From Gammaproteobacteria bacterium (GTDB lineage: Bacteria > Pseudomonadota > Gammaproteobacteria > Steroidobacterales > Steroidobacteraceae): a DNA stretch of 64,000 nt. The stretch is taken from contig PLET01000065.1 in NCBI GenBank assembly GCA_003137095.1, positions 1 to 64,000 on the forward strand. Reading direction: 5' to 3'. Positions 27,201 through 34,846 of the stretch are shown piece by piece. Positions within the stretch are counted from its first letter, which is position 1. The number at the start of each line of letters is the position of its first letter. Made by a program: the position numbers and the translations under genes. Below the pieces are notes generated by a model. That model was not told where the DNA came from. It worked only from the letters and a program-made list of their open reading frames with translations, and searched no databases.

Positions 27201-29747
27201 CGCGTGGTGCTGGTGGCGCGTCGCGGCACGCTGGCCGATCAACTGGCGCGCGTGCGCGAACCGGAGCCCCTGCCGCGCCCGCGGATCAAGGCTCCCGCAT
27301 CGGGCGCGCATATGGGTGTGGCGCGTGCATTGCCGGCACTCGAGTTCTTCAACGGCCTCGGCGGATTCGCCGCGGACGGCCGCGAGTACCTGACGGTGCT
27401 CGACGAGGGCCAATGGACGCCGGCTCCGTGGATCAACGTCGTGGCCAATCCGCATTTCGGGTTTCTCACGTCGGCGGACGGTTCCGGCAGCACCTGGTCG
27501 ATCAACGCGCGCGAGAATCAGCTCACGCCCTGGTCCAACGATCCGGTGGCAGACACGCCGTCCGAGGTCATCTACCTGCGCGACGACGAGTCTGGCGATC
27601 TGTGGAGCGCCACGCCGCTGCCGATTCGCGAACACAATTCCCCCTATGTTGTGCGTCACGGCTTTGGGTACAGCCGCCATGAGCATACCTCGCACGAAAT
27701 CGCGATGGAGCTGCTGCAATTCGTGCCGCTCGAGGATCCGGTGAAGATAGCGCGCCTCAAGCTGGTGAATCGGGGCGGCAGGGCGCGCCAGCTGTCGATA
27801 ACCCATTATGTGGATTGGGTGCTCGGTAACCAATCCAGCAAGACGGCCGCCTTCCTGATCACTGAAATCGATACGCCCACCGGCGCCCTGTTGGCGCGCA
27901 ATCCCTGGAGCGCGGCATTCCAGCCGCGCCACGCGTTCATCGACATGATGGGGCGCCAGCAGACCTGCACCGCCGACCGCGCCGAATTCATCGGTCGCCA
28001 CGGATCGCTGGCGGAGCCGGCTGCCATGCTGACCATGCGGCCGCTGTCGATGCGCACCGGGGCCGGACTCGATCCCTGCGGCGCCATGCAGACCCGGATC
28101 ACGTTGCGGCCGGGCGAGGAGGTTCAGATCGATTTTCTGCTCGGTGAGGAGGCCTCCAGGGAAGCGGCGGTGGCGCTGATCGAGCGCTACCGCCGGCTCG
28201 ACCTCGACGCTGTGCTGAAATCGGTGACCGACTACTGGGACGATGCGCTGGGCGTGCTGCAGGTGAAGACACCCGATCGCTCCATGGATGTGTTGCTCAA
28301 CGGCTGGCTGCTCTATCAGACGCATGCCTGCCGGCTGTGGGCGCGCAGCGCCTTCTATCAGACGAGCGGCGCGTACGGCTTTCGCGATCAGCTGCAAGAC
28401 GTGATGGCGCTGTGCCTGTCCCGTCCGTCGCTCGCGCGTGAGCACATCCTGAGGGCGGCTGCGCGGCAGTTCGAGGCCGGCGACGTGCAGCATTGGTGGC
28501 TGCCCTCCAGCGGTCAGGGGGTGCGCACCCGCGTTTCCGACGATCGCGTCTGGCTGCCGTTCGTGATCGCGCACTACCTCGAGGTGACCGAGGATTTCGG
28601 CATTCTCGACGAACCCGCCTCTTTCCTGGTCGAGGCGCCGCTGGCGCCCGATCATGCGGAGCTGTTCTCGGCACCGGCCTCAACGGAGAAGACGCAGCCG
28701 CTGTTCGAGCACTGCGTGCGGGCACTCGACGGCGCCCTATCCATCGGCTCGCATGGCCTGCCGCTGTTCGGCACCGGCGATTGGAATGACGGCATGAACC
28801 GTGTCGGTGCGGCCGGCAAGGGCGAGAGTGTCTGGCTCGGCTGGTTCCTGTACGCCACCTTGACGGCGTTCGCGCCGGTCGCCGAGCGGCGCGGCGACGC
28901 GGCCAGCGCCGTCCGGTGGCGCAAGCACGCCCACGCCGTGCAACAATCGATCGAGCGGGAGGCCTGGGATGGCGACTGGTACCGGCGCGGCTATTTCGAC
29001 GACGGCAGCCCGCTCGGCTCGGTTTCCAGCGACGAATGCCGCATCGATTGCATCGCGCAGTCCTGGGCCGTCATCTCGGGTGCCGGCGAGCGGGAGCGCT
29101 CGCTACGCGCCATGGCGGCGGTCAATGCGCAGCTGGTGAGCCGCAGCGACGGACTCGTGAAATTGTTCACGCCCGCGTTCGACCACACGGCGCATGACCC
29201 TGGCTACATCAAGGGCTACCCCCCGGGCCTGCGCGAGAATGGCGGCCAATACACGCATGGCTCACAGTGGTCGGTGCTCGCCTACGCCCTGCTCGGCGAC
29301 GGCGACATGGCGGGCGAACTGTACTCGTTGATCAATCCCGTCAATCACTCCAGCACGCGCGCGGGCATCCATCGTTACAAGGTCGAGCCGTATGTCGCGT
29401 GTGCGGACGTCTACACGGCCCCGCCGCACGTCGGCCGCGGCGGCTGGACCTGGTACACGGGTTCGGCAGGCTGGATGTACCGCATCGGCACCGAAGGACT
29501 GCTCGGAATTCACATCCGTGGACGGAAGCTGGCGATCGATCCGTGCATTCCGCGGGGCTGGCCCGGCTTCCAGGCCGCATTAAGACATGGTTCGTCGCGC
29601 TATGCGATCAGCGTGGAGAATCCGAAGGGAGTCAATCGCGGCGTTTGCAAAGCCTTCCTGGACGGAGCCGAAGTCGCGGCGCAACCGTGCGAATTCGGGC
29701 TCGTCGATGACGGCCGCGAGCATCGGATCCGGGTTGTTCTGGGATAG
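21234..29747 (+). CDS. ndvB: cyclic beta-1,2-glucan synthase (NdvB/Cgs type, GT84-GH94)
   Basis: A 2837-residue membrane enzyme, near the length of Brucella Cgs and rhizobial NdvB. The middle part (about 420-960) has paired membrane helices around a GT84 glycosyltransferase domain with the DxD motif at 637-639 ('YVISLDADTRLPRG') and 'EHRWTRGDWQ' at 784. A glycoamylase-like domain follows (about 1380-1530, 'FMAHHQGMTLVSIANVL'). Two beta-sandwich repeats and a GH94 phosphorylase-like domain end the protein, with 'GTGDWNDGMNRVG' near 2516. The family makes, elongates and cyclises beta-1,2-glucans that serve as periplasmic osmoregulators and host-interaction factors. The start is a GTG with AGGA 9 bases before it. 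It is a single-gene unit; no exporter (ndvA) or phosphoglycerol transferase lies beside it. Confidence 0.93.
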   Translation: MPLNYFGSRSVKRALSGQTPGDEPISAELFSVERLEHFAESLAADQAVVAAPSTGISLRGRLRENAAVLNAAYCTLIAGARHTPVVTPAAAWLMDNFHIVDAHIRAIRRDLPPGYYRQLPKLAGGPLRGYPRVYGLGWALVAHTDSRFELDTLHRFCRAYQRVQPLTIGELWAIAITLRVVLIENLRRLAAGIASRRDQRARANALADSVLHADPGGSDAHPPVLRGLEGEPLPNPFAAQLFQRLRDHDPETTPALAWLHARLAAQGTTADDVVHGEHQRQGAVNVSVRNVITSLRLISSVDWAKFVEGISLVDELLRSESNFAAIDFAGRDLYRHAIEDLARGSMSTELEVTRRALDAARRDPAGTRDSAASTQRSRETEPGYYLVCDGRAALEREIGYRAPLNRRLGRWMRSAGVAGYAGGICALSVAITAAYVLMAGWPHHNPIAAAVGVLLALLAASEVAVAVVNLSITHLIEAAILPGLELADGVPAEFRTVVAVPTLLAGTADVEDQLRGLEVHYLASQDGDLRFALLTDWQDAESEVMPEDAALLAAARDGVARLNRVHGGIDGEDRFWLLHRRRVWNERQRCWMGWERKRGKLHEFNRLLQGFTDTSFVGAGGAAPQAPRGVKYVISLDADTRLPRGAAIKLIGKMAHPLNWPVVDAAHRRVTAGYAILQPRVTPALPVGREASLFQSIFSGPSGIDPYAFAVSDVYQDLFSEGSYSGKGIYDVAAFEASLADRVGENRLLSHDLFEGIHARCGLASDIEVIEEYPSRYDVATAREHRWTRGDWQLLPWIFGHSQVPALGRWKMLDNLRRSLVAPAAILLYMLVWTGSAPAAWTLFALATTALPVLLPLALSLVPRSGDFSLRGYFSAMRDDSAQAFSLLALRLIFLADRAWVQADAALRTLLRLGLTRRDLLEWTTAAQSKVGLSFALSGFYRRMSGGLLLVLAILLLLWSTGRMPWVAIPFLLAWACAPTVARYVSRPAPAMATEPLTAADRTELRAMARDTWSYFDTFVTARQQMLPPDNFQEVPNPVIANRTSPTNIGLYLLSVVAAREFGWIGTADAVDRLEANFASLHKLERYRGHLYNWYDTHDLRPLDPRYISTVDSGNLAAHLITLEGACREWAAKPALGANWRNGIEDTLDRTQAIAQALDDGRRNYGVSPRQLDAALAGMRRSLQSAGDAGQSLPALLVQAEGIRDIAHAITEERGEGGNAPLLRWAEMLCANVVSQARDAASPDVAGRALALAEQAHGMALAMEFGFLMEPERELLCIGYRVAERAQDSGCYDLLASEARLASFFAIAKGDLPVRHWFLLGRQLTPVDRGSCLVSWSGSMFEYLMPVLVMREPPASLLGETSRLTVRRQIEYGTERNLPWGVSESAFNARDLEFTYQYSSFGVPGLGLQRGLNEEAVVAPYATGLATMMDPKDALRNFARLAALGARGRYGWYEALDFTPARLPEGKLVVPVRAFMAHHQGMTLVSIANVLMDGIMRTRFHAHPMIQATELLLQERLPHEASAAPRGIGEMLSAPEMRDLAVAVPRRFSSPHHIQPRTHLLSNGNYSVMITAAGSGYSRWRDIAVTRWREDPTRDNWGSYVFLRDVASGQVWSAGYQPIGREPDSYDVAYFEDRAEITRQDGRIVTSLEIVVSPEDDAEVRRVSVTNLGTRVREIELTTYGEVVLAASSADSAHQAFSKMFVQTEFVADGGVLLATRRPREPAEARLWIAHVSALDGEAIGGVQFETDRARFLGRGRELRDAVSIVDARPLSNTAGTVLDPVLALRRRVRVAPGATARISFWTILTTSREQAIALADKHRDAAVFERAKTLAWTQAQVQLRYLGVDFDEAQDFQRIANRVLYADSALRAPRDILARNRSAASGLWPYGISGDLPIVLVRIDDDHDVEFVKQLLRAHEYWRTKRLAVDLVILNESPPSYAAELQHGLDAAIRTSQSRPAPDGDGAGRGTVYVLRGELVTESSRELLQTAARVVLVARRGTLADQLARVREPEPLPRPRIKAPASGAHMGVARALPALEFFNGLGGFAADGREYLTVLDEGQWTPAPWINVVANPHFGFLTSADGSGSTWSINARENQLTPWSNDPVADTPSEVIYLRDDESGDLWSATPLPIREHNSPYVVRHGFGYSRHEHTSHEIAMELLQFVPLEDPVKIARLKLVNRGGRARQLSITHYVDWVLGNQSSKTAAFLITEIDTPTGALLARNPWSAAFQPRHAFIDMMGRQQTCTADRAEFIGRHGSLAEPAAMLTMRPLSMRTGAGLDPCGAMQTRITLRPGEEVQIDFLLGEEASREAAVALIERYRRLDLDAVLKSVTDYWDDALGVLQVKTPDRSMDVLLNGWLLYQTHACRLWARSAFYQTSGAYGFRDQLQDVMALCLSRPSLAREHILRAAARQFEAGDVQHWWLPSSGQGVRTRVSDDRVWLPFVIAHYLEVTEDFGILDEPASFLVEAPLAPDHAELFSAPASTEKTQPLFEHCVRALDGALSIGSHGLPLFGTGDWNDGMNRVGAAGKGESVWLGWFLYATLTAFAPVAERRGDAASAVRWRKHAHAVQQSIEREAWDGDWYRRGYFDDGSPLGSVSSDECRIDCIAQSWAVISGAGERERSLRAMAAVNAQLVSRSDGLVKLFTPAFDHTAHDPGYIKGYPPGLRENGGQYTHGSQWSVLAYALLGDGDMAGELYSLINPVNHSSTRAGIHRYKVEPYVACADVYTAPPHVGRGGWTWYTGSAGWMYRIGTEGLLGIHIRGRKLAIDPCIPRGWPGFQAALRHGSSRYAISVENPKGVNRGVCKAFLDGAEVAAQPCEFGLVDDGREHRIRVVLG

Positions 29748-29770
29748 CCGCCGTTCTGGGTTGGCCGCCG
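29737..29770. repeat. 17-bp imperfect direct duplication at the 3' end of ndvB
   Basis: TTCTGGGATAGCCGCCG is followed directly by TTCTGGGTTGGCCGCCG. The ndvB stop codon (TAG) lies in the first copy; the second has TTGG at the same place. It looks like a recent tandem duplication just past the gene end. Confidence 0.5.
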
Positions 29771-29798
29771 TTTCGGTCCAGCCTATGCGCAAGCTCGG

Positions 29799-30107
29799 CT
29801 AGCGTCGCGGTTCGCTGCGCCGGCGCTGCTCGAGCGAATGCTGAAGCGATGCCGCCGGCAGCGTCGCCTCGGTCAATTCGAGGTGGTCGTCCGCGATGGT
29901 GTTGAGGTCGTCGAAGGTGGCACACCAGGCCTCGATCTCCAGATCGGCAACCTCCCGCGAGATGCCATAGGTCGACTGCAGGCTCGTCGCCAGGCAGTCC
30001 TTGAGCCCGCAGATTTCGGTTAGCTGATCATCGGTCAGCGCCAGCCAGCGGCGCTTGGCCATGATCCTATATTGCGCCCAGCGCAATTGTATGAGATCCC
30101 ATCTCAT
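29799..30107 (-). CDS. CsbD-like (UPF0337) stress protein
   Basis: 102 residues. The sequence 'RWDLIQLRWAQYRIMAKRRW', then 'LTDDQLTEICGLKDCLATSLQSTYGISREVADLEIEAW', follows the CsbD pattern closely but is more diverged and carries an extra C-terminal tail. CsbD-like proteins are small, abundant and induced in general stress; the mechanism is unknown. The track starts at 30131. AGGAGG lies 5 bases before the ATG at 30107, so that start is preferred. It is the last gene of a minus-strand stress run with ferritin, YqjK, YqjE and DUF883. Confidence 0.78.
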   Translation of the reverse strand: MRWDLIQLRWAQYRIMAKRRWLALTDDQLTEICGLKDCLATSLQSTYGISREVADLEIEAWCATFDDLNTIADDHLELTEATLPAASLQHSLEQRRRSEPRR

Positions 30108-30163
30108 CGGCACCTCCTCGACGTGCGCCACGTCTTGCGGATCAATTCCGCGTCATTTCCGGT

Positions 30164-30727
30164 TCATTTCCGGGTCATGTGCAGCATGCTGGACAATTCC
30201 TCGGCGTGCTCCTCCTCGACGGCAAGAATGCCCTCGAGCATTCGTCGCGTGGACGGGTCGTGTACATTCATGTACGCGATCATTTCGCGGTACGACTCGA
30301 TGGCAATGCGTTCCGCGATCAAATCCTCCTTGATCATGTCCTCGAGGCTGCTGCCCGCCACGTATTCGGCGTGGCTGCGTGCAGTGAGGCTCTTCGGGTC
30401 GAAGTCCGGTTCGCCGCCCAACTGCACGATGCGCTCGGCGATCTTGTCGGCGTGGCCCTGCTCCTCCTGGGAGTGTACCAGGAATTCCTTCTTGACGGCT
30501 TCCGCAACCATTCCCTGCGCCATGAAATAATGACGCCGATAGCGCAGCACGCACACCAATTCGGTGGCCAGGGCCTCGTTGAGCAGTTTGAGCACGACCT
30601 CCTTGTTGGCATTGTAACTCGGGGTTACCGCACCTTCCTCGATGTGGCGTCGGGCGCGGGCCCGAATGGCGGCCACATCGCTGGGGAGCGGTGGGTTGCT
30701 CGGGTTGCTCTGCTTGGCCTCGCTCAT
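30164..30727 (-). CDS. ferritin-like/bacterioferritin-type diiron protein
   Basis: 187 residues. After a disordered N-terminal tail comes a four-helix ferritin fold with diiron ligands in the expected order: 'LLNEALATELVCVLRYRRHY', 'HSQEEQGHADKIAERI', 'EDLIAERIAIESYREM' and 'AVEEEHAEELSSML'. This is the bacterioferritin/ferritin-like group often found in stress operons. It probably stores or oxidises iron, or protects DNA from peroxide. The start codon overlaps the stop of the upstream YqjK-like gene (ATGA), so it is translationally coupled. Haem binding cannot be judged. Confidence 0.88.
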   Translation of the reverse strand: MSEAKQSNPSNPPLPSDVAAIRARARRHIEEGAVTPSYNANKEVVLKLLNEALATELVCVLRYRRHYFMAQGMVAEAVKKEFLVHSQEEQGHADKIAERIVQLGGEPDFDPKSLTARSHAEYVAGSSLEDMIKEDLIAERIAIESYREMIAYMNVHDPSTRRMLEGILAVEEEHAEELSSMLHMTRK

Positions 30728-31071
30728 GTTTTGGCTCCGGGTGCGATGGTGAGACGCAGCAGCAACATGCGGATGACTGCGCCAAACGGGATCATTTTCA
30801 AGATGCGCAGCGCGATGACCGGCCGCGAAATGAGCAGACCGCAGCCGAGTGCGGCCGCGGTGCCGACGCCGCCGCCGCTGGTCAGGAACCGCATGGTGCG
30901 GCTGCGCGGAAACTCGCCCGGCACGCCCGGCGAACGCCGGTTGCCGAAGAGCGGCCTGCGATGTGGCTCGAGCAGCGCGCGCAACTCCTCGCGTGACCTT
31001 GCCAGTCTCGACGTCGCGTCTTCGCGGGAGGCGTCGTCTGGGTCGTCGCGCCAGGCATCGCCGGCCATCAT
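30724..31071 (-). CDS. small membrane protein, YqjK-like
   Basis: 115 residues: a charged N-terminal helix ('DATSRLARSREELRALLEPH') and a hydrophobic C-terminal half with likely membrane segments ('GGGVGTAAALGCGLLISRPVIALRILKMIPFGAVIRML'). I do not recognise it by sequence alone. By place it is third in a DUF883-YqjE-x run and resembles the small proteins found there (yqjK in E. coli). AGGA lies 5 bases before the ATG. The stop overlaps the ferritin start. Confidence 0.6.
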   Translation of the reverse strand: MMAGDAWRDDPDDASREDATSRLARSREELRALLEPHRRPLFGNRRSPGVPGEFPRSRTMRFLTSGGGVGTAAALGCGLLISRPVIALRILKMIPFGAVIRMLLLRLTIAPGAKT

Positions 31072-31072
31072 C

Positions 31073-31465
31073 TCAATCCTCTCCCGTGGACAGCACTCGA
31101 TTCAGGATCAGTCGATCCTCCTGCCATTCGCCCTTCACGGTGGCGAGAAAAGGCAGCTGAGCGCGCACGAGCCTCGATCGGTACAGCAAGGCGATCACCG
31201 CCAGCGCCAGGAAGCCCGTGCCCATCCAGGCGATGGCCGAAACGCGATGCGGCGTATCCCAGGTGCCGGCGACCACGGCGAGGCATGCCATCATGACCGC
31301 AAAGAGCAGGCTCGCCGCAGCCAGCGCCGTCACGGTCAGTCGTGCCGACCATTCACGCCGTGCGCGCCCCAGATCCTGTGCCACCAGCTCGGCATAGGCC
31401 GACAGATGACGTAGCAGCGCCGGCGCCAACTGAGGCAGGGACCTGAGTAGCCGCATCTCATCCAT
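31073..31465 (-). CDS. phage holin family / YqjE-like membrane protein
   Basis: 130 residues from the ATG at 31465; the track's start at 31555 lies inside the upstream gene. It has an N-terminal amphipathic helix ('LLRHLSAYAELVAQDLGRARREW') and two membrane helices ('TVTALAAASLLFAVMMACLAVVAG' and 'AIAWMGTGFLALAVIALLYRSRLV'), then a cytosolic tail. This is the Actinobacteria/E. coli YqjE 'phage holin family III' pattern. It is not a phage lysis gene: it sits between DUF883 and YqjK-like genes as in E. coli yqjDEK. Confidence 0.78.
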   Translation of the reverse strand: MDEMRLLRSLPQLAPALLRHLSAYAELVAQDLGRARREWSARLTVTALAAASLLFAVMMACLAVVAGTWDTPHRVSAIAWMGTGFLALAVIALLYRSRLVRAQLPFLATVKGEWQEDRLILNRVLSTGED

Positions 31466-31469
31466 GTCT

Positions 31470-31850
31470 CTAGGAGCGGCGGGTTGCGAGAAGACCGATG
31501 GCGACGCCCACGAGTGCCGCCACGCCAAGCGCCTGCCACGGATTCTCGTGGACATAGCCGTCCGCGCTGTCGGCGGCTTGCCGCGCCTGGCGCTTCAAGG
31601 TGCTTGCGCCGTTGCCCAGCGCGAGCTTTGCGGCCGCCAGCGTATGCTCCACCCTGGAGCGTACATTGACGACTTCCGCATCCTTCACGTCCGCGATGCG
31701 CGCGACCAGATCCTCGATGTCGGCGATCAGCCGTTTGAATTCTGCCGATGCGGCGATTCGCATGTTCTCGGCACCACCGGCCACGTCGGCGGCGACCCGT
31801 CGGGCGCCGCTGCGTACCTGGTCGTTCGGTCCGTCATATATCGACTCCAT
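31470..31850 (-). CDS. DUF883 (ElaB/YqjD) family membrane-anchored protein
   Basis: 126 residues: a long Ala-rich amphipathic helix (about 15-90) and a C-terminal anchor 'ENPWQALGVAALVGVAIGLLATRRS' with the ENPW and glycine-zipper marks of DUF883. E. coli YqjD/ElaB bind ribosomes at the membrane in stationary phase; the same role here is inference. It is the first gene of the minus-strand run and diverges from the histidine kinase at 31993. Confidence 0.88.
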   Translation of the reverse strand: MESIYDGPNDQVRSGARRVAADVAGGAENMRIAASAEFKRLIADIEDLVARIADVKDAEVVNVRSRVEHTLAAAKLALGNGASTLKRQARQAADSADGYVHENPWQALGVAALVGVAIGLLATRRS

Positions 31851-31992
31851 ACCTTATCTCCTCGGGACCTTCGGGTTTGAGGACGAATTGTGGCGGTGCG
31901 GCAACGCGCCCGCCATCAGCGTCAAACGTTGCTTGCTGTAGGAATCCGCCCACACGCTGGACATTGCCAGGCCGAGTGAGGACACTTCCCGC

Positions 31993-33399
31993 ATGAGAAT
32001 TCTGGATGAGGAAATCCGCGGGATCGGACGCTGGTATATCGCGATGCCGCCGCTGCTGCTGATCGGATTCCTGGTCGGCCTGTTCTTTCTTGCAGCCGCC
32101 GGCCAGACGCGCCTCGAGGCCGGCAATGAACGCGTGCGCAATTCGCAGCTGCGCCAACAGGCCCTGAGTGAATTCACCGCCCGCATCAACAAGGCCGAAA
32201 GCGCGCAGCGCGGTTATCTGCTCACGGGCGAGGGCTCCTACGTTGCGACTTATCGCGACGTGCTGCCGAGGATCGCCGGATCGCTCGATCAACTGCAGGC
32301 TGCTTACGGCGAATCCGGCCTGCAGTCCGAACCGATGGCCAGGCTCAAGGTCCTGACTGGCGTGAAGATGGCCGAGCTCGAGGACACCCTGGCGCTGTTG
32401 GACAAGGGCGGGATGATCCCGGCTATGCAGCTGGCGCGCATCGATGCCGGCACCAGGATCATGAACGAAATCCTGGATATCGTCCGGGAGACGCGGTTGC
32501 ATGAAGCTGCCGAATTATCGGCGGCCACGGCGCAGGCACGATCCGATTTGATATGGTCGCGATTGTTCACGGGCGCCGGCGCCATTCTGAACATCGGACT
32601 GGTGCTGCTGGCGATGCGGCTCGTGTACAACGACATGCGGCGCCGGGCGCGCCAGGCTTCGGATCTGCGCGGCCAGAAGCGCGAACTGGAAAATCAGGTG
32701 GCCGAACGGACCCGGGAGTTGACCGCCCTGTCCACCCATTTGCAGGGCGTGTCGGAGCAGGAGAAATCCGCACTGTCCCGTGAATTGCATGACGAACTCG
32801 GCGGCTTGCTGGTGGCCGCACGCATGGACCTGTCCTGGCTGCAGCAGCGCCTGCCCACCAGCAATCCGGCCATCGAACAGCGCTTCAAGCGCATCCACGA
32901 CTCCTTGAGCGCCGGCGTGGAGCTGAAGCGCCGGGTCGTCGAGGAATTGCGCCCCACATTGCTCGACAACATGGGATTGTTCGCGGCGTTGCGCTGGCAA
33001 TTCAAGGAGACCTGCCGGCGCACCGGGCTAGTCTGCACCGAATCGATTCCGACCCTGGAGCCTCCACTCAGTCCGGACGCCGCCATCGGCATCTTCCGGA
33101 TCGCTCAGGAAGCGATGACGAACATTCTGAAGCACGCGAAGGCCAAGTCAGCCGATCTGGCTGTGACCGTCCACAACGACACCTTCACGCTGCGCGTCAC
33201 CGATGACGGCAGGGGCATACCCTCGAATCGCCTGCAGACCATTTCCTCGCACGGCCTGGCCTCCATGCGCCACCGCATTACCGCACTGGGCGGCACCTGG
33301 GACGTGCACAGCCCGGCCTCCGGCGGGACGGTCGTCACGGCCGTGATTCCGCTGGCCGGACTGCTGGTGCCCGAGGATGCCACGGCCACGGTGGCCTGA
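31993..33399 (+). CDS. CHASE3-domain sensor histidine kinase (HisKA_3/NarX type)
   Basis: 468 residues. A membrane helix ('YIAMPPLLLIGFLVGLFFLAAAG') precedes a periplasmic CHASE3 sensor (about 50-185, with 'AESAQRGYLLTGEGSYVATY'). A second membrane helix, a coiled coil and a HisKA_3 dimerisation domain follow, with phospho-acceptor His266 in 'LSRELHDELGGLL'. The HATPase domain has 'RIAQEAMTNILKHAKA' and 'TDDGRGIP'. HisKA_3 kinases pair with NarL-type regulators, and one is encoded 2 kb away at 35470, the likely partner. The CHASE3 signal is unknown. Confidence 0.92.
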   Translation: MRILDEEIRGIGRWYIAMPPLLLIGFLVGLFFLAAAGQTRLEAGNERVRNSQLRQQALSEFTARINKAESAQRGYLLTGEGSYVATYRDVLPRIAGSLDQLQAAYGESGLQSEPMARLKVLTGVKMAELEDTLALLDKGGMIPAMQLARIDAGTRIMNEILDIVRETRLHEAAELSAATAQARSDLIWSRLFTGAGAILNIGLVLLAMRLVYNDMRRRARQASDLRGQKRELENQVAERTRELTALSTHLQGVSEQEKSALSRELHDELGGLLVAARMDLSWLQQRLPTSNPAIEQRFKRIHDSLSAGVELKRRVVEELRPTLLDNMGLFAALRWQFKETCRRTGLVCTESIPTLEPPLSPDAAIGIFRIAQEAMTNILKHAKAKSADLAVTVHNDTFTLRVTDDGRGIPSNRLQTISSHGLASMRHRITALGGTWDVHSPASGGTVVTAVIPLAGLLVPEDATATVA

Positions 33400-33415
33400 T
33401 CGACGCCACCGTGGC
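33385..33415. terminator. 11-bp perfect hairpin between convergent genes
   Basis: GCCACGGTGGC, a 9-base loop and GCCACCGTGGC form a perfect stem at the end of the histidine kinase gene, overlapping its stop codon. The gene on the other strand ends at 33434. There is no T-run on either side, so it may be a weak bidirectional terminator or a transcript-stabilising hairpin. Confidence 0.4.
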
Positions 33416-33433
33416 CCGGCATTCGCCGAACTG

Positions 33434-34450
33434 CTAGCTGCGCGGCGCGATCGTGCTCCCGCCCGTCGCACCGATCACCACGTCGATGCGTCGATTCAAC
33501 TGCCGGCCGCCGGAATCCGAGTTGGTGGCAACGGGATATTCCTTCCCATAGCCCTTTGTTCCGATCCTCGAGCCGGCCACATCGCGCGCCATCAGCGCCG
33601 CTTTCACCGCATCGGCACGGCGCTGCGAGAGTTCCTGATTGTAGGAATCCGAGCCGATGCTGTCGGTGAAGCCGTCGATCTGCACTCGCCGGTCCGCATG
33701 CTCGTTGAGGAACTGGGCGAGCTGATCCATCGTGCGGGTTGCCCCGGGCTTGAGTTCCGACTTGCCGGTGTCGAACAGCACGTCGCCGAGCGTCAGCACC
33801 AGGCCTCGCGGGGTCGGGGTGGCCTTCAGCGCATCGAGCTCGGTTTGCAGTCGCGCCGCCTGATCAGCGGCCTGGTCTCGCTGCTGTGTCGCCTGGTCCC
33901 GCTGCTGTGCGGCTTGGTCGCGCAGCTGCAGGGCCGCGGCGGTCTGCATGTTCGCGTCCATGGCGTTCGCGTTGGCGTCCGCAGTCGCCATTTTCGCGTT
34001 GGCGGCCGCTGTCTGCGCATCGGCTGCCGTAGCCTGGGCATTGGCGGCGGCTACCTGGGCGTTGGCGGTGGCCGCCCGGGCGTTTGCGAGCTGCCGCGTC
34101 CGGGCATTGAGCTCGATGCGGTCACGCTCGACCTGCCCGTTTGCCACCAGAGCCTCGTCCGACTTCTGGGCCCCATGAGCCTGCGCGAGCCGCGCCGTTT
34201 GCGTGGCCAGATAGGATTCCTGTCCGACCATCGCGTCGTCATGCGATCTGTCGGCCGCCTCGGCCGCACTCAGATATTTTCGGGCGGCCGCCAGATCCAG
34301 CGCCGCGTACTTGTTGACGTTCGGATCGATTTCGGCGGTTCCCACGGCGGCGCGTGCGGACTCGAGTGCGCCGTTGGTTCTCGGCGTCGATGCGCAGGCA
34401 CCGAGCGCCAAGGTCAGACCCATGCCCAGAAGTGTTCGTGTGTTGATCAT
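33434..34450 (-). CDS. OmpA-family lipoprotein with DUF4398 and long Ala-rich coiled coil
   Basis: 338 residues. Lipoprotein signal with lipobox 'LALGACAS', a DUF4398-type helical region (about 25-110), then an Ala/Gln/Asn-rich heptad stretch (about 120-205, runs like 'ANAQVAAANAQATAADAQ'). An OmpA peptidoglycan-binding domain ends it ('VLFDTGKSELKPGA', 'IDGFTDSIGSDSYNQELSQRRADAVKAAL', 'LNRRIDVVI'). It should sit in the outer membrane and clamp peptidoglycan over a long rod-like spacer. The heptad section is internally repetitive in DNA, so its length may vary. The next gene upstream encodes a DUF4398-only lipoprotein. Confidence 0.9.
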   Translation of the reverse strand: MINTRTLLGMGLTLALGACASTPRTNGALESARAAVGTAEIDPNVNKYAALDLAAARKYLSAAEAADRSHDDAMVGQESYLATQTARLAQAHGAQKSDEALVANGQVERDRIELNARTRQLANARAATANAQVAAANAQATAADAQTAAANAKMATADANANAMDANMQTAAALQLRDQAAQQRDQATQQRDQAADQAARLQTELDALKATPTPRGLVLTLGDVLFDTGKSELKPGATRTMDQLAQFLNEHADRRVQIDGFTDSIGSDSYNQELSQRRADAVKAALMARDVAGSRIGTKGYGKEYPVATNSDSGGRQLNRRIDVVIGATGGSTIAPRS

Positions 34451-34459
34451 TGTGTGTGC

Positions 34460-34846
34460 CTATTGATTGATACCGGTGTCGTGCATCGATTCCTGTCGCA
34501 GCGCCTGCATGCCCGCTTCGAAATCCAGAGCCGCCTTGTGCGAGCGCTTCTGATCTGCGGTCGCCTCGGCGAGCTGCGCGTCCGCATTCGCCTGCTCGGC
34601 CAGCAGGGTGGCCGGTTCTGCGTCGCGGTTGGCCGCATCCTTTTCGGCGCGCTCCAGTTTGTCCCGCGCCGTCGACAGTTCCACCGGCGCCAGTTGCGCG
34701 GCGCCGGCCTGCTCTGCGCGCTGCACGGAGTCTCTGGCAACGGCAATTTTTTCATTCGGGATGGGCGTGCTGGCACAGCCGGCTGCAGCGACGAGCGCCG
34801 CGATGACCGCGGCACCGAGGCCTGGTTTGAGCAGATTTCCGATCAC
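34460..34846 (-). CDS. DUF4398 domain-containing lipoprotein
   Basis: 128 residues with a lipoprotein signal ('AAVIAALVAAAGCAS') and a helical DUF4398 domain: 'IPNEKIAVARDSVQRAEQAGAAQLAPVELSTARDKLERAEK'. It matches the N-terminal part of the OmpA protein encoded 9 bases downstream, so the two are paralogous and co-transcribed. Probably an envelope coiled-coil protein; no function known. Confidence 0.85.
   Translation of the reverse strand: MIGNLLKPGLGAAVIAALVAAAGCASTPIPNEKIAVARDSVQRAEQAGAAQLAPVELSTARDKLERAEKDAANRDAEPATLLAEQANADAQLAEATADQKRSHKAALDFEAGMQALRQESMHDTGINQ

Noticed and set aside
27159-28655. 498-residue minus-strand ORF inside ndvB
   Set aside because: It is a shadow of the GH94 region; the plus strand shows the catalytic GDWNDG motif and continuous family similarity.
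31073-31465. 'Phage holin family' protein as a sign of prophage
   Set aside because: It is the YqjE-type member of a DUF883-YqjE-YqjK run. There are no other phage genes, no integrase other than XerC, and no att-like repeats.
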